A stretch of 10,727 bases of DNA from CAZGSV01 sp964528605 (GTDB lineage Bacteria; Armatimonadota; Zipacnadia; CAZGSV01). The stretch is from the NCBI GenBank assembly GCA_964528605.1, contig CAZGSV010000106.1, positions 1 through 10,727 on the forward strand, written 5' to 3'. Positions 1-6,494 of the stretch are shown piece by piece (within the stretch, counting starts at the first letter, position 1; every line of letters begins with the position of its first letter). The notes under the pieces are model-generated. The model was given only the letters and a program-made list of their open reading frames with translations. It was not told where the DNA came from and did not search any database. The position numbers were made by a program, and so were the translations under genes.

Positions 1-1
1 C

Positions 2-1645
2 GCGGGCGACGACCCGACGACGCCGGAGACGGAGGCGGTGCACTACAGCCCGAATCCCTTCCCGATAACGGGCTTCATCTACAATCTGGGCATCCTGCCG
101 CGGACCGGGGCTGTGCTACAGATCACGCTGCCGACAGGGCTGGCGCTCGAGCCTGGGGAAACGGCGATCAAACAGGTGGGGGATCTGGGGCCACAGGCGG
201 AGGGGCAGGCGACCTGGATGGTGCGGGCGACGGGCCAGGCTAGCGGGCCGGTGAGCGTGGCGATTAGCGGCAACGTGTCGCCCTCGTATGCAAAGACGAT
301 CGCGCGCACGATAGTGCTGGACCCGCTGGCGCTGCGGAGCGTGGTGCGCGGCGTGCAGATGATATCGGTGCCATTCGCGCTGTCCGATCCGGACCCGGCG
401 ACGGCGTTGGTGCTGCCGCCGTTCTCCTCGCTGGAGATGGCGCGCTGGGACGCGGATCTGCAGGGCTACAGGTACTATCCGGATCCGTTCTTGAGTTGGA
501 TCAAGTCAGGACAGGCGTACTGGCTGAAGTTGGCTACCGCGGGGCAACTGGGGCTGGCGGGGGCGAGTCTGGACACGAGCACCAGCCAGTACCTGGTTGA
601 TCTCAAGCGGGGCTGGAACCAGATCGGCAACCCGTTCCCCAGGGTGATGCAGTGGGGCCGAGTGATGGTGGTGGGGGCCGAGGACATCGTGGACCTAACC
701 GAGGCGTGCATTCGCGGGTGGATACGGCCCTCGCTGTTCTCCTGGGACCCGGCGGCGGGGCAGTACGTTTATCCGCCCGGCGGGGCGTTGGACTTCGAGT
801 TGCAGCCGTGGGAAGGCTACTGGATAAAGGCGAACACTCCGTGCCAGTTGCTGTTCCTGCGTGATCAGTTGGACCGGGGCCCGGTGCAGACGAGCACGCG
901 CTTGGCCGAGACCCCGGGGGCGGGATGGTCGGCGACGTTGCGAGTGGCGGAGGACGGAGGCGGCAGCGCGTACTGCACGATTGGCGCGGCCGAGCGGGCG
1001 ACGAACGGCTGGGACCTGCTGGACCTGGACTGCCCGCCGGCGGCGAGCGGCAATCCGTCGCTGGCCGTGGTGCACAAGGACTGGGGCGGCAACTCAGGCG
1101 CTTATCTGCGCGACTTGAGGTCGGCCGGGAGTGCGACGCAGTCGTGGGAGATTGAGTGTGTGGCCAGCGCGCCGGGTGTGAATGCCAGCCTGCGCTGGGA
1201 CGACCTGAGGCAGGTGTCGCGAGAGGTGCGGCTGCTGCTGGAGGACTTGGACACCGGCCAGCGAGTGCAGATGCGGACGAGCGAGGCCTACGGCTTCAAC
1301 GCCGGTGAGGCGGGTAGGCGGCGGTTCCGGGTGACGACCGCGCCTGCGTGGCAGGGAGCCTTGGCGATGTCGCCGTTGCGGTGTGAGAGCACGCGCGGCG
1401 CGGTGGGTTTTGTGTTCGAGGTGTCGGCCGCGGCGACGATTGAGGTAGCGGTGGAGAACCTGCTGGGCCAGCCGGTTAAGGTGTTGCTGCAGAGGTCGGT
1501 GGAGGCTGGGCCGGTGCAGTGCGCCTGGGACGGACTGGACGCCGGCGGACGGCGTGCGGCGCCGGGTCAGTACATCTGCCGGGTGCGCGCGCTGGCGGAG
1601 GACGGCCAGCAGGTGAGCGGCTTCCGCGTGTTCGAGTGGCGGTGA
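2..1645 (+). CDS. Secreted multidomain protein with C-terminal FlgD-like Ig domain (5'-partial)
   Basis: The frame is open from base 2 to the TGA at 1643-1645, so the gene starts before the window. The GTG at 38 is internal: the codons before it read on as AGDDPTTPETEAV. About 547 residues are visible. The first roughly 90 (to about 320) resemble a beta-sandwich repeat of the kind found in secreted proteins. Two related aromatic-rich modules follow (about 350-532 and 608-832), each with a W-D-x(4)-G/Q-Y core and a closing YWLKL or YWIKA. The last 90 residues (about 1370-1642) have the FlgD_ig pattern: ENLLGQPV, then WDGLDAGGRRAAPGQY. In this family such domains typically close large exported proteins. 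No enzyme motif is visible, and the signal peptide would lie upstream. A structural or surface role is inferred. The next gene starts 91 bp downstream. Confidence 0.8.
   Translation, partial: AGDDPTTPETEAVHYSPNPFPITGFIYNLGILPRTGAVLQITLPTGLALEPGETAIKQVGDLGPQAEGQATWMVRATGQASGPVSVAISGNVSPSYAKTIARTIVLDPLALRSVVRGVQMISVPFALSDPDPATALVLPPFSSLEMARWDADLQGYRYYPDPFLSWIKSGQAYWLKLATAGQLGLAGASLDTSTSQYLVDLKRGWNQIGNPFPRVMQWGRVMVVGAEDIVDLTEACIRGWIRPSLFSWDPAAGQYVYPPGGALDFELQPWEGYWIKANTPCQLLFLRDQLDRGPVQTSTRLAETPGAGWSATLRVAEDGGGSAYCTIGAAERATNGWDLLDLDCPPAASGNPSLAVVHKDWGGNSGAYLRDLRSAGSATQSWEIECVASAPGVNASLRWDDLRQVSREVRLLLEDLDTGQRVQMRTSEAYGFNAGEAGRRRFRVTTAPAWQGALAMSPLRCESTRGAVGFVFEVSAAATIEVAVENLLGQPVKVLLQRSVEAGPVQCAWDGLDAGGRRAAPGQYICRVRALAEDGQQVSGFRVFEWR
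350..832 (+). repeat. Two diverged copies of an aromatic-rich protein module
   Basis: Within the first gene, the translation at about 350-532 (ISVPFALSDPD, ARWDADLQGYRYYPD, SGQAYWLKL) is echoed at about 608-832 (GWNQIGNPFP, FSWDPAAGQYVYPPG, PWEGYWIKA). The shared order is a hydrophobic strand with a PF motif, a W-D-x-x-x-Q/G-Y strand, then a G-x-x-YW strand. The DNA is too diverged for a recent duplication. I infer an old tandem domain duplication, or a two-lobed fold built from one motif. No family name is claimed. Confidence 0.6.
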
Positions 1646-1736
1646 GCCGGGGCGCGGCGGCCTTTTGGCGGGTGAGCGCGGGCGCAGGCAGCACGGCTGA
1701 GATGCAGGCGTAGGCGCGGAAAGGAGCGTACTTGGC

Positions 1737-3119
1737 ATGAGCCAGGGAAGACACGGCAGGCGCGGCGCAACGGGGTGGGTGGTGGTGCTGGTGGGTTTGC
1801 TGGTTGGCGGCGGGTGGGCCGCGGGTGCGGCCTGGGCTGGGAGTGCGGAGGCGCCCGCGCTGCTGGTGTATCCGGCGTATGACGTGGGGGGGAAACTGAG
1901 TCAGGATCAGTTGGTGCAGGTGGCTCGGGTGCTATCGGTGGCGGCGAAGCGGTCGCGGGCGTACGAGCCGCAGCTCTACGACCGGAACATATCTTCGGTG
2001 CGCTTGGCGGTGCAGGACGGGAGACTGCTGGACCGGACAACGGCGCAGGCGTTTTCGCCGAGCGACCGCAACGCCGTGCGGGAGGCGCTGCGCATCGCTT
2101 ACTACGTCGGCGCGGAGGCGGTGCTGCTGAGCGAGGTGAGCGAGTATGCGTACACGCCGCAGCCGGAGGGGGCGCAGGTTGCACTAAAGGTGGCGCTGTA
2201 CCGGCTGGCGGACAACATGGACCTGGCTAACGCGGAGCCAGTGAGCGCTTCGGCGCTGAAGGCGGAGGCGGTTTTCGACCGGGTCGAGGGGAAAGCGGCG
2301 GCGCGCGCGGGGCTGACGGGCGAGGGCGTGCTGGCGGAGGAGGCGTTCGGGCAGGCGGCGGGCGTGGTGGCGCACGAGTTGTTCAAGGTGAGCGTGGAGG
2401 AGGCGGCGCCGGTGGCGGCGCCGGCGGAGATGAAGCGGCACCGCACGCCGTCATGGCTGGTGCTGATTGGGGTAGGTTTGCTCGCGTGGCTGGTGTCGGA
2501 GCGCAGCGGCTCGGGCGCGCTGGACGCGCCGACGCGGGCGGTGATGGCGCCGACCGCGAGCGAGGTGCAGTTGTCGTGGGCGGCGGGAGGCGACCGCGGC
2601 GTGGTTGGGTATCGGATCTACTGCGCGACGGCCACGCGGGGGCGGCAGCAATCGGGGTTCAAGTTGACAGCGCAGTTGGACGCCAACACTTTCGCGTATG
2701 TGGACATGCCTGCGGTGCCGACGGGGGATGATGATTGGGGATACCGGTATCAGGTGTCGGCGAACACGGCAAGCGGAGCGGAGAGCAAGAGGGCGGACTT
2801 CACGACGTTCCGCGGCTCGTTGATCACGGCGCCGGGGCTGCCGGACCGGCCGCAGGGGTTGGCGGGGCTGCCCGGGGACCAGTCCGTGCAACTGAACTGG
2901 ATACCGAACACGGAGCCGTTTTTGGCCAGCTACCGGATATACCGGGCGAGCAGCGTGGCGGGGCCGTTCGTGAAGGTGGCGGAGGTGACGGGGACGGCGT
3001 ATGCGGACGCTGGGCTGGAGAACGGGGTGTCCTACTACTACTACCTCACGGCCGTGGGGTCGAACGAGCTGGAGAGCGACCCCAGCGTGACCATGTCTGC
3101 CACGCCGGGAGGCGCGTGA
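1737..3119 (+). CDS. Signal-peptide, membrane-anchored protein with two fibronectin type III domains
   Basis: The protein has 460 residues. The ATG at 1737 has a good Shine-Dalgarno, AAAGGAG at 1720-1726, 10 nt upstream. The N-terminus is basic (RHGRRG) with a hydrophobic core at about residues 13-33, and AWA-GS could be a signal peptidase site. Residues 40-222 form an alpha/beta-looking region (LLVYPAYDV, YYVGAEAVLLSEV) faintly like CsgG/TolB-N-type periplasmic domains; I do not claim that family. An Ala/Pro linker precedes a second hydrophobic segment at 240-253. Residues about 266-358 and 370-457 are fibronectin III domains: GYRIYCATA with YQVSANTASG, and SYRIYRASS with YYYYLTAVGSNE. The role is unknown. 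A binding or scaffold function in the envelope is inferred from the domains and from neighbours encoding outer-membrane proteins. Confidence 0.85.
   Translation: MSQGRHGRRGATGWVVVLVGLLVGGGWAAGAAWAGSAEAPALLVYPAYDVGGKLSQDQLVQVARVLSVAAKRSRAYEPQLYDRNISSVRLAVQDGRLLDRTTAQAFSPSDRNAVREALRIAYYVGAEAVLLSEVSEYAYTPQPEGAQVALKVALYRLADNMDLANAEPVSASALKAEAVFDRVEGKAAARAGLTGEGVLAEEAFGQAAGVVAHELFKVSVEEAAPVAAPAEMKRHRTPSWLVLIGVGLLAWLVSERSGSGALDAPTRAVMAPTASEVQLSWAAGGDRGVVGYRIYCATATRGRQQSGFKLTAQLDANTFAYVDMPAVPTGDDDWGYRYQVSANTASGAESKRADFTTFRGSLITAPGLPDRPQGLAGLPGDQSVQLNWIPNTEPFLASYRIYRASSVAGPFVKVAEVTGTAYADAGLENGVSYYYYLTAVGSNELESDPSVTMSATPGGA
2402..2425 (+). repeat. Two tandem copies of a 12-bp GC repeat
   Basis: GGCGGCGCCGGT is followed directly by GGCGGCGCCGGC, encoding the Ala-Pro-Val-Ala-Ala-Pro linker just before the internal transmembrane segment of the fn3 protein. 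It is in frame (12 bp), so copy-number change would lengthen or shorten the linker without breaking the gene. It may simply reflect Ala/Pro coding in GC-rich DNA. Confidence 0.55.
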
Positions 3120-3155
3120 GGCGGGGCGCGCTCGGCGTATTGGGCGCGAAGGCGG

Positions 3156-3174
3156 GGACTTCGATAGCGAGTCC
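3156..3174. other. Short hairpin after the fn3 gene
   Basis: GGACT and CG pair with CGAGTCC around a 4-nt loop (ATAG), leaving one bulged T and 7 base pairs. It lies 37 bp past the fn3-protein stop, but no T-run follows, so it is at best a weak terminator candidate. The rest of 3120-3346 holds no gene that I can support. Confidence 0.3.
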
Positions 3175-3278
3175 ACCGAGGCGCGGCGGGCCGGGCTGTG
3201 GGAGGGATAGGCGGGCAGCGCGGCCTTGGGGCGGTGTGGGCCGCGGCTGGGGCGTTGCTGCCGCGCACGGAGGTACAC

Positions 3279-3374
3279 TTGCCGCAGGCCTTGCTCGTGG
3301 TCTTCTCAGGCGGTCGAACCCCAGCACTGACAGGGCGTGGTTCCCTGTGCCGCCCCGAGTGCCCTTGCTGGTAG
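3279..3374 (+). CDS. Possible short upstream ORF overlapping the LptD-like start
   Basis: A GGAGG at 3269-3273 lies 5 nt before a TTG at 3279 that opens a 31-codon frame ending at TAG 3372-3374. It begins MPQALLVVFS, and its stop lies 25 bp inside the next gene if that gene starts at GTG 3347. This is the best Shine-Dalgarno in the gap, yet it serves a different frame from the following gene. It could be a leader ORF coupled to that gene, the true start separated by a sequencing frameshift, or chance. No homology is recognised. Confidence 0.2.
   Translation: MPQALLVVFSGGRTPALTGRGSLCRPECPCW
3330..3348 (+). promoter_or_regulatory. Hairpin covering the proposed GTG start
   Basis: ACAGGG (3330-3335) pairs perfectly with CCCTGT (3343-3348) around a 7-nt loop. 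The 3' arm contains the first two bases of the GTG at 3347, and the 5' arm contains the only nearby Shine-Dalgarno-like bases (AGGG 3332-3335). In the mRNA this could limit initiation. The pairing is directly visible; the effect is inferred. Confidence 0.3.
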
Positions 3375-5266
3375 TGGTGTGGCTGATTGCGGGGGGGGTG
3401 GCGGCGGCGGCGGGTCCGCCGGCTACGATCCGGCTGTCGGCGGCCCCGGAGGTGGTGCTGGCGGACGGGGAAAGCCGGGCGACCATAAGGGCCGACGTGC
3501 GGGATGCGAGCGCCTCGGCGGTGGCGGATGGCACCACGGTATCGTTCCAGACGACCTTGGGCACAATCGAGGTCACTGGGGAGACGCGGGGTGGGATTGC
3601 CGAGGTATCCCTACTGAGCACGACGCAGACGGGGGAGGCGACGGTGACGGCGGTGGCGGGAGCGGCGACGGGGAGGGTTACCGTGGAGTTTGCGACGGAG
3701 CCGGCCGCCCGGCCGGAGGAGATAGCGGTGGTGGAGGTGAGGGGGGACTGGGTCGGGTACTATCCCACGGAGCAACTGGTGGAGGCGGTGGGGCACGCGA
3801 GGCTGAGTTACCGTGGACTGGAGATTGAGGCGGAGTCCACGCTGCTGCTGCAGGCACAGCGGCTGGAGGTGGCGGCCTCAAAGGCTACGGTGAAGAGCGG
3901 GGAGAAGAGCATCGCCGGGTACTACCTGGAGGGGCGGCTGACGTCCACCAGCATCGAGGGGGTGATGGTGCAGGTGGCGGAGAGGGTGGAGACGCTGGCG
4001 TTTCGGGGCGTGGACTTGACGGTGTACGCTCAGGGGGTGCCGCTTCCCGCCGGGCGGCTGCGGGCGCCGGAGCCCTCGCTGACGACCCTCTGGATACGGG
4101 CCAAGCGGGCGTTGGTCTTCCCGCAGGACAAAGTGGCTTTTCGGCAGGCGGAGTTCTGGAGCGGGACGCAGAAAGTGATGACGCTGCCGAACTACATCAT
4201 GCATATCGGTGCTTACGGGGCGACGGGCGACCAGTTCATCAGCGTGAGCAGTCTGGGCGGGATCGGCGTGGACTTGCCGTTGTACTACCGGGTGGACCGG
4301 GTGGGGTCGGGGGCGGTGCGGGTGCAGCGGTCGAGGAGCGAGGACTGGTTCGCCGGGCACCAGGGATGGTCGCTGGCGATAGAGGAGGAGTATCGGCCGG
4401 ATCGGAACACTCAGGGGCGGGTGTATATAGACGGGCTGACGAAGAGCGACTGGGGAGCGCAGTGGTGGCACCGGCAGAGCCTGAGCCCGAACGAAGAGGC
4501 CTACGTGCAGGTGGGCTATCCTTCGCACCGGTTTCTCTACGTGAACGCGAACTTGTATCAGCGCCAGGAGGGGGCGGTGATCTCCACCGCTGCGAACTTT
4601 TCTCAGGCGGTCGGCGGGCCGGCCAATTACCAGGTGGACACGGTGGCGCGGACGTTCAGCCGCACGATTCCGGGGACGCAGTGGATGTACTACGCCTCGG
4701 GGAGTCTAGGGGTGAGGCAGGACGCGCTCCTGGGGCGGCACGTGGCGAGCCAGGGGATGAATCTGGGGATGTTTCCCCAGGGGGTACGGCTGGGGAAGGG
4801 GACGCGAGGCAGTTTCCGGGCGGACTACAACTTCCGTTGGGACACGGCGGGGCGGTCCGTGACCACGGTGCGGGCGCGCTTGGGGGTGGACCACAGGATG
4901 GGACGTGGGGCGCAGTTGTCGGTGGGGCACCAGTGGGAGGTGACCAAGGGGGACTCGATGCGCGCGGGGACCGACCGGCAATGGAATGCGAACGCGTTTT
5001 GGGGTGGCGGGAGCCCGCTGCTTGGGAGGGTGAGCGCGACCTACGATCCGGAAAGCGGGTCGCTTTCGGCGTTTGGGGACGTGACGTACCAGTTGCACCC
5101 GCGGTGGCGGGCGAACTTGAGCAGCACCTACCAGAAGGCCTTTGCGTTCGAGCAGGCGGATCATCAGGTCTCGGCGTTGTACCGGCTGGGGGCGCAGGAG
5201 TTGGGGCTGCGCTGGTCGAGTTTGCGGCACCGGTTCTGGGTGGATGTGATGGCGGCGCAGTTTTGA
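3347..5266 (+). CDS. Invasin-type Ig domain fused to an OstA/LptD-like outer-membrane barrel protein
   Basis: The product has 639 residues from GTG 3347. That start gives MPPRVP and a hydrophobic core ending at AAAAG, a plausible Sec signal. GTG 3359 leaves almost no n-region, and no strong Shine-Dalgarno supports either, so the start is uncertain. Residues about 24-117 look like a Big_1/invasin Ig domain (VVLADGESRATIRADVRD, GTTVSFQTTLGTIE). Residues about 130-230 resemble the OstA/LptA beta-jellyroll (GHARLSYRGLEIEAE). The segment after about 250 (VFPQDKVAFRQAEFW, LPNYIMHIG) recalls LptD, and residues about 300-639 alternate like transmembrane strands and end in AAQF. In the family, LptD inserts lipopolysaccharide into the outer leaflet with LptE. 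Here that function is inferred, and the protein is short compared with proteobacterial LptD (about 780 residues). The PorV-like gene follows at 97 bp. Confidence 0.75.
   Translation: MPPRVPLLVVVWLIAGGVAAAAGPPATIRLSAAPEVVLADGESRATIRADVRDASASAVADGTTVSFQTTLGTIEVTGETRGGIAEVSLLSTTQTGEATVTAVAGAATGRVTVEFATEPAARPEEIAVVEVRGDWVGYYPTEQLVEAVGHARLSYRGLEIEAESTLLLQAQRLEVAASKATVKSGEKSIAGYYLEGRLTSTSIEGVMVQVAERVETLAFRGVDLTVYAQGVPLPAGRLRAPEPSLTTLWIRAKRALVFPQDKVAFRQAEFWSGTQKVMTLPNYIMHIGAYGATGDQFISVSSLGGIGVDLPLYYRVDRVGSGAVRVQRSRSEDWFAGHQGWSLAIEEEYRPDRNTQGRVYIDGLTKSDWGAQWWHRQSLSPNEEAYVQVGYPSHRFLYVNANLYQRQEGAVISTAANFSQAVGGPANYQVDTVARTFSRTIPGTQWMYYASGSLGVRQDALLGRHVASQGMNLGMFPQGVRLGKGTRGSFRADYNFRWDTAGRSVTTVRARLGVDHRMGRGAQLSVGHQWEVTKGDSMRAGTDRQWNANAFWGGGSPLLGRVSATYDPESGSLSAFGDVTYQLHPRWRANLSSTYQKAFAFEQADHQVSALYRLGAQELGLRWSSLRHRFWVDVMAAQF
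3391..3398 (+). repeat. Run of eight G in signal-peptide codons
   Basis: Eight consecutive G bases (codons for Ala-Gly-Gly-Val) are followed by four GCG units (3401-3412) within the hydrophobic core of the Ig-LptD-like protein. Gain or loss of one G would shift the frame near the N-terminus. Poly-G tracts in surface-protein genes are known phase-variation sites in other bacteria; here that is only a possibility. Confidence 0.5.
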
Positions 5267-5289
5267 GGGCGGGGTTGCCGGGTGGCGGG
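5267..5289 (+). other. G-quadruplex motif after the LptD-like gene
   Basis: Four G-runs, GGG, GGGG, GGG and GGG, are separated by loops of 1, 5 and 4 nt, immediately after the stop codon at 5264-5266. This meets the usual G3+N1-7 pattern. In such G-rich DNA a chance occurrence is plausible. It overlaps the candidate -35 of the next gene. Confidence 0.4.
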
Positions 5290-5303
5290 AAACCTGCTAG
5301 GCT
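5275..5303 (+). promoter_or_regulatory. Candidate promoter for the PorV-like gene
   Basis: TTGCCG (5275-5280) and TAGGCT (5298-5303) are separated by 17 bp, 61 bp before the ATG. The matches to sigma-70 consensus are 4/6 and 3/6. The -10 box also lies inside a hairpin arm, so this call is weak. Confidence 0.3.
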
Positions 5304-5321
5304 AACAACGAGCCTGGCGGG
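5293..5321. other. 11-bp hairpin between the two barrel genes
   Basis: CCTGCTAGGCT pairs with AGCCTGGCGGG around a 7-nt loop (AACAACG), with two G-U wobbles. No T-run follows on either strand, so it is not a classical intrinsic terminator. It may be a 3'-end stabiliser for the upstream transcript or a 5'-leader structure for the downstream gene. Confidence 0.45.
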
Positions 5322-5363
5322 GGCAGAGGGGGCTCTACGGTTAGCGCGAAGGGAGAGCAGGAA

Positions 5364-6218
5364 ATGAGAAGCAGGCTGACAGTTGGCTTCGCGACGATGG
5401 CGCTAGCGGTGGTGCTGGTGACGGGGGTGGCGGGGGCACAGTTGCTGGTGGGGTATGAGTCCGCGCGCCAGTTAGGGATGGGCAGGGCATATGTGGCGGT
5501 GAGCGACGACGCGGGAGGCGTGTTTTCCAACCCGGCGGGGCTCGCCTCGGCGGGCGGCGCGGGCGGGGTGGCCATGGGCCAAGTGAACAGCGAGGCGCAG
5601 AGGTCGGGGAACGCGGCATACGTGGCTGCGAGCGCGGACGGGATGGCGGCTTCCGCGTTGGGCTACCGCTTCATAGAGACTAAGGACGCGGCGCCCTTTG
5701 AGACCGAGGGGGCGACCTACGGTTTTGGGCAAATGGTGAGCACCGACACGGCATTGGGCGCGGCGCTCAACTGGTGGAAGGCGAACGAGAAGTCGTTGGC
5801 ATTGGAGGACACGGGTTGGTCGGTGGATGTGGGGGTACTGGCGGGGCTGCCGGTGATGATAGGCGCGGACAGGCTCCGCGTGGGTTTGGTGGTGAACAGC
5901 GTCAATCAGCCGACGATCATGGGGCGCGAGTTGCAGCGCACTGCAACCGTGGGCGTGGCGGCGCGGCCGGTCAAGGGCGTGCTGGTGGCGGCGGACGTCT
6001 TCAATGTCTTTGACGACCCCGGGGCGCCGCGGGAGGTGCGCTTGGGGGCGGAGGTGGAGGTGGCGCCGCGGATGGCGGCTCGGGTAGGCTACATTACCGA
6101 GGGCGAGATAGTCACCTTCGGGTTTTCCTACATGGCGTCCAAGTTTGGAGTTGACTACGCTCTGGCGAATCTGGAGGCCGAGGACGTGAACCTTCTAGGC
6201 GTGAGGTTCGCCTTCTGA
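5364..6218 (+). CDS. PorV/UPF0164-like outer-membrane beta-barrel protein
   Basis: The protein has 284 residues. AAGGGAG at 5349-5355 lies 8 nt before the ATG. A clear signal peptide (MRSRL, then a hydrophobic stretch) ends with a likely AGA-QL cleavage after residue 25. Residues 34-61 (ARQLGMGRAYVAVSDDAGGV, then SNPAGLAS) match the N-terminal pattern of PorV/UPF0164 and the related FadL-like barrels. In those proteins an early plug-like segment precedes the strands. Later residues alternate (LGAALNWW, LRVGLVVNSV, VRLGAEVEVAPRMAARVGY) and the chain ends RFAF, a typical terminal-Phe barrel signal. PorV proteins in Bacteroidota serve type IX secretion, but related small barrels occur widely without it, and no other type IX component is seen here. 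A FadL/OMPP1-type transporter is an alternative. The location is outer membrane; the substrate is unknown. Confidence 0.75.
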   Translation: MRSRLTVGFATMALAVVLVTGVAGAQLLVGYESARQLGMGRAYVAVSDDAGGVFSNPAGLASAGGAGGVAMGQVNSEAQRSGNAAYVAASADGMAASALGYRFIETKDAAPFETEGATYGFGQMVSTDTALGAALNWWKANEKSLALEDTGWSVDVGVLAGLPVMIGADRLRVGLVVNSVNQPTIMGRELQRTATVGVAARPVKGVLVAADVFNVFDDPGAPREVRLGAEVEVAPRMAARVGYITEGEIVTFGFSYMASKFGVDYALANLEAEDVNLLGVRFAF

Positions 6219-6494
6219 TCGAGACCGGCCGTAGCCGCCTGGGCCGGGGCCCGAGGCGCGCGGCCGAGAGGATTGCGGTCAACTGGAGAGCGCAGGCCGA
6301 GTGGCGCAGCGACTGAGTTCGCCGCGCGCGAGACCCCGGCGCTGACCGAGGCGGCATTGGCTGAGGGTATCGGCGGGCAAGCGCTTGGGTGTGGTCAGGG
6401 GTGTCCGGCTGTGAAAGGGTCTCAGTCATCGAGAGAGGGCGCGCCAGCCGCACCTGGACGTAGGTCCGCCTAGTTTCACAAGGGAGGGTTTGCC
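6219..6494. other. Intergenic gap with GC-rich inverted repeats
   Basis: This 276-bp gap holds no gene I can support. A hairpin at 6237-6257 (GCCTGGGC, loop CGGG, GCCCG-a-GGC with one bulge) is flanked by two CGGCCG copies (6226-6231 and 6261-6266) that can also pair. There is no T-run, so it is a weak 3'-end candidate for the PorV-like gene. I see no convincing -35/-10 pair for the next gene. Its Shine-Dalgarno, AGGGAGG, sits at 6481-6487. Confidence 0.4.

Noticed and set aside
1646..1736. Terminator after the first gene
   Set aside because: Only a 3-bp stem (GCC-TTTT-GGC) can be formed, so read-through into the fn3 gene is possible.
1094..1738. Long minus-strand open frames opposite the + strand genes, for example this one and 2451-3278
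   Set aside because: They translate to Arg/Pro/His-rich low-complexity chains, the mirror of GC-rich + strand genes with recognised domains.
3290..3330. tRNA-like TCGAACCCC segment
   Set aside because: The bases around it do not form a T-stem with a 7-nt loop, and no acceptor or anticodon arm can be folded nearby.
2735..3346. Open frame continuous with the LptD-like gene, extending back to 2735
   Set aside because: It overlaps the clearly coding fn3 gene in another frame, and its translation there is low-complexity Gly/Arg. The signal peptide shows that the real start is near 3347.
5364..6218. Type IX secretion PorV assignment
   Set aside because: The barrel resembles PorV/UPF0164, but no other type IX gene is visible. 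The tail of the first protein is FlgD-like, not a demonstrable type IX signal.
6273..6473. 66-codon TTG frame in the gap before the DUF4139 gene
   Set aside because: There is no ribosome site and no recognisable protein. Such frames are expected by chance in GC-rich DNA.
6357..6480. Promoter for the DUF4139 gene (TTGGCT, TAGTTT)
   Set aside because: No -35/-10 pair with 16-18 bp spacing could be assembled from these boxes.
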